A DNA stretch of 10,618 nucleotides from JAAYHV01 sp035268985 (GCA_035268985.1 DATFJV010000017.1:1-10618); one strand, 5' to 3'; shown: positions 1-7,326, numbered from the stretch's first letter. Program-made: numbers and translations. Notes: generated from the letters alone by a model not told the origin.

Positions 1-1
1 A

Positions 2-694
2 GGTGAAGATGCGAAAGAAGTTTTGAGTGTGGTAGGGGAGATCGATGAAAAAAAGATTCCAATAACAGGAAAGTCAAGATTTGGATGTTGGGTATGCACT
101 TTGGTCAAAGAAGATAAATCGTTAAAAGCGTTTACGGAAAATGGTGCAACTTGGCTCATGCCACTTAGGGAATATAGAGATTGGTTGATGGGATTACGTT
201 TAAAACCAGATACTAGGCAACTACATCGAAGAAATGGATCGGTATACTTTTACAAAGATGGTTCACTAGGTAAGGGTTCATTTACAATGAATACTAGAAT
301 CGAAATATTAAAGAGATTATTAGAATTAGAAGTGGAAATGGGTATCGAGTTAATTACTTTTGATGAACTTAAGTACATAGATGAATTGTGGGACAAAGAA
401 GGGGACTTATATCGTCGGACACTAGTGGAATTGTATTATAATATTAAAAATATAGCTTTGCCTTGGGATTCATATAAAGCTCCAATCTATTCAGAAGAAA
501 TAATTAATACGATAAAAAGACATTGTAAAACTAATGATATGGAATTTGAATTGATATCAAAACTTATAATAGATATTGAAGAAAACAAGCACTATTCGAC
601 AAAAACTAGACTTAACAAAGCATTTAACAAAACTGTTAGTCAAGGGTGGTTGCATTATCAGAATATAAATAAAGGATTATCGGATGAGAATTAA
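2..694 (+). CDS. dndC: DNA phosphorothioation protein DndC, C-terminal part (5' end outside window)
   Basis: This is the C-terminal end of DndC, the PAPS-reductase-like, iron-sulfur protein that works with a cysteine desulfurase (DndA/IscS) and DndD/DndE to put sulfur into the DNA backbone. About 230 residues are visible, against roughly 500 for the family. The frame is open to the left edge, so the gene is cut by the window and not truncated in nature. The TTG at 23 has no ribosome binding site and is an internal leucine codon. The diagnostic element is SRFGCWVCT, whose two cysteines (codons at 86 and 95) form the CxxC pair typical of DndC and thought to help bind the Fe-S cluster. The N-terminal ATP-pyrophosphatase loop lies upstream and is not seen. 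The last 11 bases overlap the next gene, dndD, which strongly supports the assignment. Confidence 0.9.
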   Translation, partial: GEDAKEVLSVVGEIDEKKIPITGKSRFGCWVCTLVKEDKSLKAFTENGATWLMPLREYRDWLMGLRLKPDTRQLHRRNGSVYFYKDGSLGKGSFTMNTRIEILKRLLELEVEMGIELITFDELKYIDELWDKEGDLYRRTLVELYYNIKNIALPWDSYKAPIYSEEIINTIKRHCKTNDMEFELISKLIIDIEENKHYSTKTRLNKAFNKTVSQGWLHYQNINKGLSDEN

Positions 695-2798
695 TAAAAT
701 AACATTGAATAACTTTGGATCATATGAAGATATGGTTGTTTTCGAAATACCAAATGAAAAACAAGGTAATGTTGTTGTTATTGGTGGCAAGAACGGTGCC
801 GGAAAAACAACATTGTTTAAAGCTATTAGGATTTGCCTTTATGGTTATATTAGTATGGGTTACACGAGTTATAATACATATTATAAACGTGCCATCATAG
901 ATTTGATTAACAGAAACGCCAAGCAGAATAGGATAGCGCAATCAAGCATAGATGTTTCTATCGACATGATAAATAATTATGGGGTAGATGAATATTCAAT
1001 TAAGAGAAGTTGGATTTTAGATAAAACACTAACTGAAGAATTAGTAATAACAAAGAATGGTATAGAACTAAACGAAAGTGAAAGAAACGACTTTGAAAAG
1101 TATTTAATAGATTATATTCCGCCTGATATATTTAATCTATTCTTTTTTGATGGGGAGCATATTGCAGATTTCTTTTTAAATGAAAATGGTAATAAAGAGC
1201 TTAAAAAGGCCTTTTTAACTGTTTGCAAGCTAGATACTTTTGATATTATGTATAATTTGTTTAGCAATTTAGCAAAAAAATCTACAGATCTAGAATTACC
1301 GGTGAATGAATACATTGAAATGAAAAACAAAATTGAATCAGAAAAGGACGAAATTATATCTGTTACTAACTCTCTAAATCAATGTATTATGGAACTGGAA
1401 AATTGTGAAGCGGAAATAAATAAATTGGATTCCGAGTTTGTCAAAGCTGGAGGGATAACGATAAGCGAATTAAATAATCTCAATAACATAATAAAAGAGG
1501 AAGAGGCTAGGCGTGATGGTTTAAACAAATGGATTAAAAATATTGCAACTAATAAAGTGCCATTTATAATAATCGAAAAAGAATTAATCAAGTTAAAAGA
1601 TCAAATATATAAAGAAGAAAATAATAGCAAATATATCCATTTCAATGAAGTGTTAAAAGCTGTTAATAAAGTTGACTTGGATTGTAAAGAGTCTTTAATT
1701 GACGAAACTGCAATTAAAATACTTAAATATAATGCAAGCTGTATGTTTAGTAACGATATTAATTGCATATTGGGGCTTTCAATTGAAGACCGTACGAATG
1801 TATTGTCATTAGTAAATAACATGCTAAAATTTAACAAGAATGAAATCATTGAAAAAAAATATGAGTTATTGGAATCTATTAGTTCTAGCAAAAAAGCGCG
1901 TACAAAACTTGGAGATAGTAATATTGATTTAATTCAAAATTATAATGAGACAAAGTCGAACTTAGTTGATAAAAAAAATACTATATCACATGAAAGAATA
2001 CATCTAGAGCAAGAGCTTTTAAAGTTGAAGGAAAACAATCAGAATACGGAAAAAGAGTATAACAGAATTAGAACGAATCTTGAAAAAGATCTAAAAAATC
2101 AATCAATAAATGACGTATCTTCTAAAGCAATGCTCATGTTAGAAAATTTAATTAGTGAATTATATAAAAAGCAGTTTTTGAAGGCGGAAAAAATATTACA
2201 TAGTACATTGAACAACTTAATGCGAAAGAAAAAGTTCGTAACGGATGTAATTATTGATGAGGATTTCAATATTTCTTTGTTTAGAAATGAGACAATTGGT
2301 AGTAAGAATTTAATAGAAATACTAGAAAACGACACGTTTAACCGTGCAGAGTTCATGAAATCACCTGCATACCAAAAGCTCAAAGTTATATATGAGACTA
2401 ATACGTTGCGTGGTGTATTAGCGGGGCTAAAGAAGGATGTAGAAACGATAGTATTACCTATAGAAATGAGTGTTAATCAGTTTTCTAGTGGTGAGAAGCA
2501 AATATTTATTATGGCATTATACTATACATTAGTGCAGTTGTCGGATTTACGTATTCCTTTTATTATTGATACTCCTTTTGCACGAATAGATGCTGCGCAT
2601 AGAAACAATATTATAGAGAACCTAATCAACAAGCTTGAAGGACAAGTGTTTATTTTATCTACTGATCAAGAACTAAACCAAAATCATATAGAGTTGTTAG
2701 GCAGCCGTGTAGCTACAACTTTCATGTTGGAACATGTAAATAACAAACAGACGGTAGTGTATGTTAATCAGTATTTCGAGAGGTATAACAATGTTTAA
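684..2798 (+). CDS. dndD: DNA phosphorothioation ATPase DndD (SMC/Rad50-like)
   Basis: This encodes a 704-residue ABC-type ATPase of the SMC/Rad50 kind, the DndD component of the phosphorothioation machinery. It is thought to use ATP to open or nick DNA during sulfur insertion. The N-terminal lobe has the Walker A motif GGKNGAGKTT (residues 34-43) and the family-typical FFFDGE (153-158). Residues of about 190-580 are rich in K, E, L and N and look like a long coiled coil. No CxxC zinc hook is visible in it. The C-terminal lobe has the ABC signature FSSGEKQ (about 600-606) and a Walker B/D-loop DTPFARID (629-636), the DndD-like variant of DTPLGRLD, followed by LSTDQE. The ATG at 684 is preceded by AAAGGA (671-676) and overlaps the dndC end by 11 bases. 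The gene overlaps dndE by 8 bases, so the three should be translated together. Confidence 0.95.
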   Translation: MRINKITLNNFGSYEDMVVFEIPNEKQGNVVVIGGKNGAGKTTLFKAIRICLYGYISMGYTSYNTYYKRAIIDLINRNAKQNRIAQSSIDVSIDMINNYGVDEYSIKRSWILDKTLTEELVITKNGIELNESERNDFEKYLIDYIPPDIFNLFFFDGEHIADFFLNENGNKELKKAFLTVCKLDTFDIMYNLFSNLAKKSTDLELPVNEYIEMKNKIESEKDEIISVTNSLNQCIMELENCEAEINKLDSEFVKAGGITISELNNLNNIIKEEEARRDGLNKWIKNIATNKVPFIIIEKELIKLKDQIYKEENNSKYIHFNEVLKAVNKVDLDCKESLIDETAIKILKYNASCMFSNDINCILGLSIEDRTNVLSLVNNMLKFNKNEIIEKKYELLESISSSKKARTKLGDSNIDLIQNYNETKSNLVDKKNTISHERIHLEQELLKLKENNQNTEKEYNRIRTNLEKDLKNQSINDVSSKAMLMLENLISELYKKQFLKAEKILHSTLNNLMRKKKFVTDVIIDEDFNISLFRNETIGSKNLIEILENDTFNRAEFMKSPAYQKLKVIYETNTLRGVLAGLKKDVETIVLPIEMSVNQFSSGEKQIFIMALYYTLVQLSDLRIPFIIDTPFARIDAAHRNNIIENLINKLEGQVFILSTDQELNQNHIELLGSRVATTFMLEHVNNKQTVVYVNQYFERYNNV

Positions 2799-3165
2799 AA
2801 TCAAAACCGCTAAAAGAACAGAAACAATATTTAATGAAATTGAAGCAAGCGAACATTTACCTCCTTATATTTTGTCAAAGTTAGCTATATCATTATCAAT
2901 TAGCCAAGATGAGCCTTTGAAGGAAGGGGATTTTAGAACGGATAAATCGGGTTTAGAATTAAATAGGCAAACAATTACAGGGGAATACGATGCTGTCTAT
3001 AAGGCGCTAATTGCCATGCACGAAGATAGAGCAATAACTGATGATGAATATTTACAGAAATATATTAAAGCACACTTGGATAGAGGAGCTAAGTTATTAT
3101 ATAGTGAATACAAGTATAGTAATGATTTGATATTACAGTTGATAAAGGAAGATAGAGGTATATAG
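2791..3165 (+). CDS. dndE: DNA phosphorothioation protein DndE
   Basis: This encodes a 124-residue protein matching DndE, the smallest core component of phosphorothioation, known as a multimeric protein that binds nicked double-stranded DNA. The N-terminal stretch MFKIKTAKRT followed by LPPYILSKLAISLSI (residues 23-37) and the later YIKAHLDRGAKLL (91-103) follow the family pattern. The length is also typical (about 110-130). The start was set at ATG 2791, which has GAGAGG (2778-2783) seven bases upstream. An in-frame ATG at 2761 would add ten residues lying inside the dndD end and has no good ribosome binding site. The gene overlaps the dndD stop by 8 bases. It is the last gene of the coupled dndCDE unit, and no clear intrinsic terminator follows it, so read-through into the next gene is possible. 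Confidence 0.92.
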   Translation: MFKIKTAKRTETIFNEIEASEHLPPYILSKLAISLSISQDEPLKEGDFRTDKSGLELNRQTITGEYDAVYKALIAMHEDRAITDDEYLQKYIKAHLDRGAKLLYSEYKYSNDLILQLIKEDRGI

Positions 3166-3250
3166 GATTGTTAATGTAGTAGCTATATCATACTTAATAG
3201 CTTAGAAAGCATAAATAACATATACAAAGATTTGCAGTTAAAGATTTTAA

Positions 3251-3277
3251 TTGACTAAATAACTTACTAACTATAGC
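3251..3277 (+). promoter_or_regulatory. weak candidate promoter before the nuclease gene
   Basis: The 188-base gap after dndE is very AT-rich. It contains a good -35-like TTGACT (3251-3256), but the nearest -10-like hexamer, TATAGC (3272-3277), is only 15 bases away, which is short. A small inverted repeat CTATA-GCTGG-TATAG (3271-3285) overlaps the -10 position and could be an operator or chance. Nothing here looks like a strong terminator. The downstream gene may therefore be transcribed from the dnd promoter, from this weak site, or both. Confidence 0.25.
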
Positions 3278-3353
3278 TGGTATAGCAATTAATATAAAAC
3301 GATTACCATAATTAAATGGTTCTAAATATTAATTGCACAGGAAGAGGTTTTTT

Positions 3354-4838
3354 ATGAATGACATTAAACAGTATTTTTCGGATTTTTTTGAAGTTGATGA
3401 AAAGATTATTGAATCGTATGGAGCTATTAATATTTCACTTATAAATGATCTGCCACTATTTATAGATCCGTTTTTATTGTTTAATAGTGAAAAGGTGGAG
3501 TACCAACAGATACATAAAGAAATTATCAACTATTTGTTGTTTTTACAAAAACAAACAGAGATGTATCCAATGTTTGATACGGGCATATTTAAATCATGGT
3601 ATTGGTTTCCGGAAATCAAACAAACATGGATAGGATTTAGTTTAGAAGGAAATTCAGGGCGTGGATTAGGCAGGAACTTTGCTTTAGGCCTTCACAAAGG
3701 GTTACAAGATATCTATAAAAATTTTGGTAGAGAAACGATTACTAGAAGTTCTCATTTAGAAAAACTATGCTTGATTAGCCCGTTAGTTGGAAGAGATAAA
3801 ATAAGTGATTTCACTACAAATTTTGCTAAGAAATATTTGTTAGAATACACCACAATTTTTGCTAGTACATATTTGAGCACAGAACAATGCAAGAAATTTA
3901 TAGTGACGAAAGTGGATTTTAATTATAAGACAATGTCTTGGGTGGACAAAGAATACTATTTACCATGCTTTAAGGATGATTTTGTTCTATTAACTCCTAG
4001 AGACATGGTGACTCGTGATAATACTTTCATAAATAGACCCGATATGATTAGAAACCTAGATAATATTGCACCTTCAATAGAAGACGCAGCGGTTAGATTT
4101 GAATTAAATAACTATTTTACAGAAGTTCTTACTAGGAAAAATAAGGAAATGCCTAAGAAGGAAAAAGATAAAGTGGCAGAAGCGTTGATAATAAAATATC
4201 CTTTACTTATAGATTATTATATAAAAGTAAAGGAAGAAAAAGAAGCAGATGCCACTTCGATTAGCGAGAAAGTAGTAAGTGAAGCAAAAAAGTTTTTTAA
4301 TGAAAACACTCAAAAATTAACGCTTAAATTAAATAGCAATACTGATTTTTATAATCTAAATGGGGATTCTTATGAAGAAGCTTATAATCGAGTTTCATAC
4401 CTGAAAAACGTAATTGAAGACATGGATGGCTATAGGTTATTCTATATAGATGGGAAACCTATAAAAAGAGAGAGTGATTTACAGATAATGTACCGTTTGT
4501 TGTGGTATGCAAGTGATTATGATGTAAATCGAGAGGTGAATAACGGAAGAGGCCCAGTGGACTTTAAGATTTCGCACGGGTCAAAAGATGCTGCATTAGT
4601 AGAGTTTAAATTAGCGTCAAATAGCAAACTGAAAAACAATTTAGCTAAACAAGTTGAAGTATACCAGAAGGCTAATAATTGTGATAAAGCGATAAAAGTG
4701 ATTTTATATTTTACCACGGAAGAATATGAAAAAGTTATAAAAATACTAAATGAATTAAAGCTACAGAATTGTGAAGATATTGTATTAATTAATGCAATAG
4801 GGAACAAAGCTTCAGCTTCAAATGTGGTAATGGATTAG
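3354..4838 (+). CDS. uncharacterised protein with C-terminal PD-(D/E)XK (RecB-like) nuclease motif
   Basis: This encodes a 494-residue protein that I cannot name. Residues of about 360-480 fit a PD-(D/E)XK nuclease fold. GRGPVDF carries D403, ALVEFK carries E417 and K419, and KQVEVY gives the Q433-xxx-Y437 motif of RecB/Cas4-type nucleases. An upstream glutamate (E394) sits in the preceding helix region. The N-terminal 340 residues hold motif-like stretches, INDLPLFIDPFLLF (30-43) and LLTPRDMVTRDNTFINRPD (212-230), that look conserved but match no domain I can identify. Residues 262-320 are charged and probably helical, a likely linker. There is no signal peptide or membrane segment, so it should be cytoplasmic. 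The start is ATG 3354, preceded by AGGAAGAGG (3339-3347). An upstream in-frame TTG at 3333 lacks such a site. Lying directly behind dndCDE on the same strand, it may be a restriction or abortive-infection effector tied to phosphorothioation. That role is inference; the fold is moderately sure. Confidence 0.8.
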   Translation: MNDIKQYFSDFFEVDEKIIESYGAINISLINDLPLFIDPFLLFNSEKVEYQQIHKEIINYLLFLQKQTEMYPMFDTGIFKSWYWFPEIKQTWIGFSLEGNSGRGLGRNFALGLHKGLQDIYKNFGRETITRSSHLEKLCLISPLVGRDKISDFTTNFAKKYLLEYTTIFASTYLSTEQCKKFIVTKVDFNYKTMSWVDKEYYLPCFKDDFVLLTPRDMVTRDNTFINRPDMIRNLDNIAPSIEDAAVRFELNNYFTEVLTRKNKEMPKKEKDKVAEALIIKYPLLIDYYIKVKEEKEADATSISEKVVSEAKKFFNENTQKLTLKLNSNTDFYNLNGDSYEEAYNRVSYLKNVIEDMDGYRLFYIDGKPIKRESDLQIMYRLLWYASDYDVNREVNNGRGPVDFKISHGSKDAALVEFKLASNSKLKNNLAKQVEVYQKANNCDKAIKVILYFTTEEYEKVIKILNELKLQNCEDIVLINAIGNKASASNVVMD

Positions 4839-4894
4839 TAAATCTAGAGAGTATATTATTAATTTATTCTGTCCATAAAGCGTTTTGGGAGTAG

Positions 4895-4913
4895 TAAATA
4901 TAAGCTATATTTA
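4895..4913. repeat. perfect AT-rich inverted repeat (possible weak terminator or operator)
   Basis: TAAATATA and TATATTTA form a perfect 8-base inverted repeat around a 3-base AGC loop, 57 bases after the nuclease gene stop. The stem has no G-C pair and no clean T-run follows, so it is a poor intrinsic terminator. It could be a protein-binding dyad, or chance in AT-rich DNA. Confidence 0.3.
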
Positions 4914-4970
4914 GTTATTATATAATTCTCTTAAATTTCCGAGTATTAGCTAATCTTACTTATTGATCTA

Positions 4971-4979
4971 TGATATAAT
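4971..4979 (+). promoter_or_regulatory. extended -10 promoter for the small membrane-protein genes
   Basis: TGATATAAT is a perfect match to an extended -10 element (TGN followed by TATAAT at 4974-4979). No good -35 hexamer is found at 16-18 bases upstream, as is common for extended -10 promoters. Transcription would start near 4986 and leave a leader of roughly 80 bases before the gene at 5065. The leader contains a three-codon reading frame (5000-5011: M-A-Y-stop) behind an over-close GAAGGGAG. I recognise no riboswitch in it. Confidence 0.6.
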
Positions 4980-5064
4980 TTACCTATCTAGAAGGGAGCA
5001 TGGCTTATTAAAGTAAATTAGTAAATAATGAAGGACAGGCTAAACGCTGTAAGGTGGAGTTCTG

Positions 5065-5286
5065 ATGGACCGGCCTATTCTTTGGAGTACGAGTACACTT
5101 TTTAGAGGGGATTTGACGGGTTTAATAATTATGCTGATTCTTGACTTTTTGTCTGTTGGTATTGCGTGGTTCATTTGGCCTTTCATATATAATCGTAGGC
5201 ATATAAACAGATTTCTTGAGAAGGACTACAGACCTATGAGTAGTCATGATAGGAATGCGGTGGCAGCTAAAAACTATATAATATAA
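5065..5286 (+). CDS. small single-span membrane protein, function unknown
   Basis: This encodes 73 residues with one strong hydrophobic segment (about 17-41, ending WFIWPFIY) followed by a basic, polar tail (NRRHINRFLEKDYRP). By the positive-inside rule the tail should face the cytoplasm. The pattern of a membrane segment ending in WPFIYN, followed some ten residues later by EK-x-Y-x-P, resembles the ends of several small bacterial membrane proteins of unknown function. That resemblance is from memory and no function follows from it. AAGGTGGAG (5051-5059) stands 5 bases before the ATG, supporting real translation. It has its own upstream promoter and lies 55 bases before the next membrane-protein gene, so the two are probably co-transcribed. 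Whether they belong to the defence region or are independent is open. Confidence 0.7.
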   Translation: MDRPILWSTSTLFRGDLTGLIIMLILDFLSVGIAWFIWPFIYNRRHINRFLEKDYRPMSSHDRNAVAAKNYII

Positions 5287-5341
5287 TCTTATTACAGATT
5301 TTAAAAACAACGCTTCGAACAATCAGTAAGGAGATAAAACA

Positions 5342-5842
5342 TTGAAAAACAGATCAAAATATATAGTAATGGTTTTAGCGATAGTGCTACTTGTCCCACA
5401 AATAACATATGCAGACTCATCATGGTACTGGGTATCTAAGACTAGGCCATTTGATATACTGCCCTTTGTTGCAATTGGAACAATACTAATTGAAGTAATG
5501 TGGATAAGATATGCTACTAGAATGAAGGAATTAGGGAAGGTAGTTATTGTAGTTATTGTAGCGAATCTGGTGTCCTTTCTTGCTCCATATGTTATAGAGT
5601 ATTTTTCAATGAGTTGGTACGGTAGTTTCTTTGATGTAATTGATTCGGTGCCGATATTTACAGTGAATGCTGGTTTCCTGCTGTTAACATTGGCTGTAGA
5701 AATGCCTATTGTATATAACCTACTTAAGAAGTATGTTGCAAATAAAAAGATGCTTATGTGGCATACACTTTATGCAAATGTTGCTACTACGGTTATGTTA
5801 GTTATAGTTGAAAGATTAATTTGTAGTGGTTTGTGGATATAA
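5342..5842 (+). CDS. membrane protein with signal peptide and four membrane segments, function unknown
   Basis: This encodes 166 residues that I do not recognise. Lysine and arginine at positions 2-6 precede a hydrophobic core (8-19) and a likely signal peptidase I site after TYA (residue 24), leaving a mature protein that begins DSSWYW. Four further hydrophobic segments lie at about 37-57, 66-87, 103-127 and 141-160. Charged residues inside membrane segments (E51, E120, E157) may matter for function. The start is the TTG at 5342, preceded by AAGGAG (5328-5333) at 8 bases. The alternative ATG at residue 10 would cut into the signal peptide and has no ribosome binding site. It follows the 73-residue membrane protein gene by 55 bases and ends at a strong terminator, so the two form a small operon. 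The two proteins may interact in the membrane, but this is only suggested by position. Confidence 0.75.
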   Translation: MKNRSKYIVMVLAIVLLVPQITYADSSWYWVSKTRPFDILPFVAIGTILIEVMWIRYATRMKELGKVVIVVIVANLVSFLAPYVIEYFSMSWYGSFFDVIDSVPIFTVNAGFLLLTLAVEMPIVYNLLKKYVANKKMLMWHTLYANVATTVMLVIVERLICSGLWI

Positions 5843-5871
5843 AAATACCGCCTTCTTTGGGCGGTATTTTT
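5841..5871. terminator. bidirectional intrinsic terminator between convergent units
   Basis: AAAAATACCGCC (5841-5852) pairs perfectly with GGCGGTATTTTT (5860-5871) around a 7-base loop. Read on the + strand, the stem ends in a T-run and ends the membrane-protein operon, whose stop codon it overlaps by two bases. Read on the - strand it also ends in a T-run and lies one base beyond the argG stop codon. It serves both convergent transcription units. Confidence 0.92.
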
Positions 5872-5872
5872 A

Positions 5873-7144
5873 TTACTGTATAAATTCTCCTCCTTTAAGG
5901 ATCTTCTTTTGGAATTTCTTTTGCTGTGCTTCTGGTACTCCTTCTAGGCTCTGCTTTTGTATTGCTCTGATTTTTAGAGGCAATGAGAAGAGATTAATGA
6001 AGCCCTCTGCATCATATTGGTTATATACTTCATCTGCACTAAAGGTAGCGAATTCTTCGTTATATAGAGAATATATGGATTTACTAGCCACAGGTACTGC
6101 GCTTCCTTTATATAGCTTAACCTTTACATCTCCTGTTACCTGCTCCTGAGTTGTATCTACAAAGGCAGATATTGCATGACGAAGTGGTGTAAACCAAAGG
6201 CCATCATAACATAGCTCTGAAAACTTCTGTGCCACAGTATTTTTATATGACATTGTATCTCTATCTAAGATTAACTTTTCTAAAGAGTTATGGGATTTAA
6301 ATAGTATTGTTCCTCCCGGTGTTTCATATACACCTCTAGATTTCATGCCCACTAGTCTGTTCTCAATTATATCTATTGTACCTATTCCGTTTTCACTGCC
6401 TAATTCATTAAGCTTTGTTAATAACTCAATTGGGTCTAGTTCTTCGTTATTTACAGCTACGGGGATTCCCTTAACAAATGTGATGGTTACATAGGTAGGT
6501 TTATTTGGTGCAGCTTCTGGTGTTTTTGATAATACATGGATATCATCCTTATGTTCATTCCATGGATCTTCCAAGTTGCCACCTTCATGGGAGATGTGCC
6601 AAATGTTTTCATCCCTTGAATAGATCTTTTCTGTGGTTTGAGCAATGGGAATGTTATGAGTATTTGCATAATCAATTAAGTCTTCCCTTGATTCCATATC
6701 CCATGTTCTCCATGGTGCGATTATTTTAATAGCAGGATTTAATGCCTTTATTGCAGTTTCAAATCTTACTTGATCGTTTCCTTTTCCAGTGCATCCATGA
6801 GCTATTGTGAAAGCTTCTTCTTTTTCAGCTATTTCTACTAGCTTTTTTGCCATAAGCGGTCTAGCCATGGAAGTACCCAATAAGTAATCGTTCTCATAAA
6901 CAGCACTTGCTTTAAGAGTAGGGTATATATAGTCTGTAATAAATTCTTCTCTCATATCAACTGTATATGCTTTACTAGCTCCGGTAGATAGAGCTTTTTT
7001 TTCTATTGCGTTAAAATCTTCTCCTTGCCCGGCGTCACAGCATACAGCAACTACCTCACAATCATACTCTTCAATTAGCCATGTTAGAATAATTGAGGTA
7101 TCTAAGCCCCCTGAATAGGCTAATATAATTTTTTCCTTAGACAT
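5873..7144 (-). CDS. argG: argininosuccinate synthase
   Basis: This encodes 423 residues of argininosuccinate synthase, which joins citrulline and aspartate using ATP (giving AMP and pyrophosphate) in the seventh step of arginine synthesis. It acts in the cytoplasm, normally as a tetramer. The N-terminal ATP-pyrophosphatase loop AYSGGLDTS is at residues 9-17, SMARPL at 92-97 and HGCTGKGNDQVRFE at 116-129, all hallmark stretches of the family. The length is slightly above the usual 400 or so because of a lysine-rich C-terminal tail. The start ATG has AGGAGG (7151-7156 on the + strand) six bases upstream. argH, often the next gene, does not follow: argG ends at the shared terminator. A promoter and an ARG-box-like palindrome upstream suggest repression by ArgR/AhrC with arginine. 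Confidence 0.97.
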   Translation of the reverse strand: MSKEKIILAYSGGLDTSIILTWLIEEYDCEVVAVCCDAGQGEDFNAIEKKALSTGASKAYTVDMREEFITDYIYPTLKASAVYENDYLLGTSMARPLMAKKLVEIAEKEEAFTIAHGCTGKGNDQVRFETAIKALNPAIKIIAPWRTWDMESREDLIDYANTHNIPIAQTTEKIYSRDENIWHISHEGGNLEDPWNEHKDDIHVLSKTPEAAPNKPTYVTITFVKGIPVAVNNEELDPIELLTKLNELGSENGIGTIDIIENRLVGMKSRGVYETPGGTILFKSHNSLEKLILDRDTMSYKNTVAQKFSELCYDGLWFTPLRHAISAFVDTTQEQVTGDVKVKLYKGSAVPVASKSIYSLYNEEFATFSADEVYNQYDAEGFINLFSLPLKIRAIQKQSLEGVPEAQQKKFQKKILKGGEFIQ

Positions 7145-7177
7145 TTAAATCCTCCTGATAATATTTATTAATGTATA

Positions 7178-7191
7178 TGTATAAATTTACA
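7178..7191. promoter_or_regulatory. ARG-box-like operator of argG
   Basis: TGTATAAATTTACA is an imperfect palindrome that agrees with the ArgR/AhrC box (TGAATWWWWATTCA) at 11 of 14 positions. It lies just downstream of the argG -10 element, in the early transcribed region, where a bound repressor would block transcription. The gene context (argG, carAB) makes an arginine operator likely; the assignment is by pattern only. Confidence 0.55.
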
Positions 7192-7199
7192 TTACAGAG

Positions 7200-7228
7200 A
7201 ATATAACATAAATGTTGGCAAAAAGCAA
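7200..7228 (-). promoter_or_regulatory. sigma-A-type promoter of argG
   Basis: On the - strand TTGCTT (7223-7228) is followed after exactly 17 bases by TATATT (7200-7205), 4 of 6 and 5 of 6 consensus matches. Transcription would start near 7193, giving a leader of about 50 bases, too short for a T-box. The ARG-box-like palindrome begins right after the predicted start. Confidence 0.6.
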
Positions 7229-7297
7229 GAAAAACATCAATTAATTTTTATTAATTTGTAATAAAAAACAAATAATAAAATAATTTCCAAAATAGTA

Positions 7298-7326
7298 TTG
7301 CATAAATATGCTACGTATAGTATAAT
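7298..7326 (+). promoter_or_regulatory. sigma-A-type promoter of carAB
   Basis: TTGCAT (7298-7303), a 17-base spacer and a perfect TATAAT (7321-7326) make a strong vegetative promoter. Transcription would begin near 7333, about 27 bases before the carA start. This leaves no room for the pyrimidine attenuator found before many pyr-type carbamoyl-phosphate synthase genes. Confidence 0.75.
7299..7312. promoter_or_regulatory. ARG-box-like operator of carAB
   Basis: TGCATAAATATGCT, with the inverted repeat GCATA-AA-TATGC at its centre, matches the ARG box TGAATWWWWATTCA at 11 of 14 positions. It covers the -35 hexamer and part of the spacer of the carA promoter, a classical place for a repressor. 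Together with the argG site it would bring both divergent units under arginine control. Confidence 0.55.

Noticed and set aside
23..694. A complete 223-residue gene starting at TTG 23
   Set aside because: The frame is open upstream to the window edge, there is no ribosome binding site, and the product begins inside DndC. It is a gene cut by the window, not a short gene.
2761..2790. Longer dndE starting at ATG 2761
   Set aside because: The extra ten residues lie within the dndD end, lack a ribosome binding site and do not fit the DndE N-terminus; ATG 2791 has a good site.
684..2798. Rad50-type zinc hook in the DndD coiled coil
   Set aside because: No CxxC is present; the cysteines in the middle region (for example around codons at 1740-1765) are not spaced as a hook.
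3166..3353. Terminator, small gene or repeat array between dndE and the nuclease gene
   Set aside because: Only short AT-rich dyads (for example around 3181-3202 and 3271-3285) are present, with no GC stem followed by a T-run and no coding frame with a ribosome binding site.
4980..5064. Riboswitch or leader-peptide attenuator before the 73-residue membrane protein
   Set aside because: The leader is short, matches no riboswitch consensus I know, and the M-A-Y-stop minicistron at 5000 has its purine-rich stretch too close to the ATG to be convincing.
5826..6149. A + strand frame of 107 codons overlapping the terminator and the argG end
   Set aside because: It is antisense to argG and crosses the terminator; the predicted protein is cysteine- and phenylalanine-rich with no family likeness, as expected for a shadow frame.
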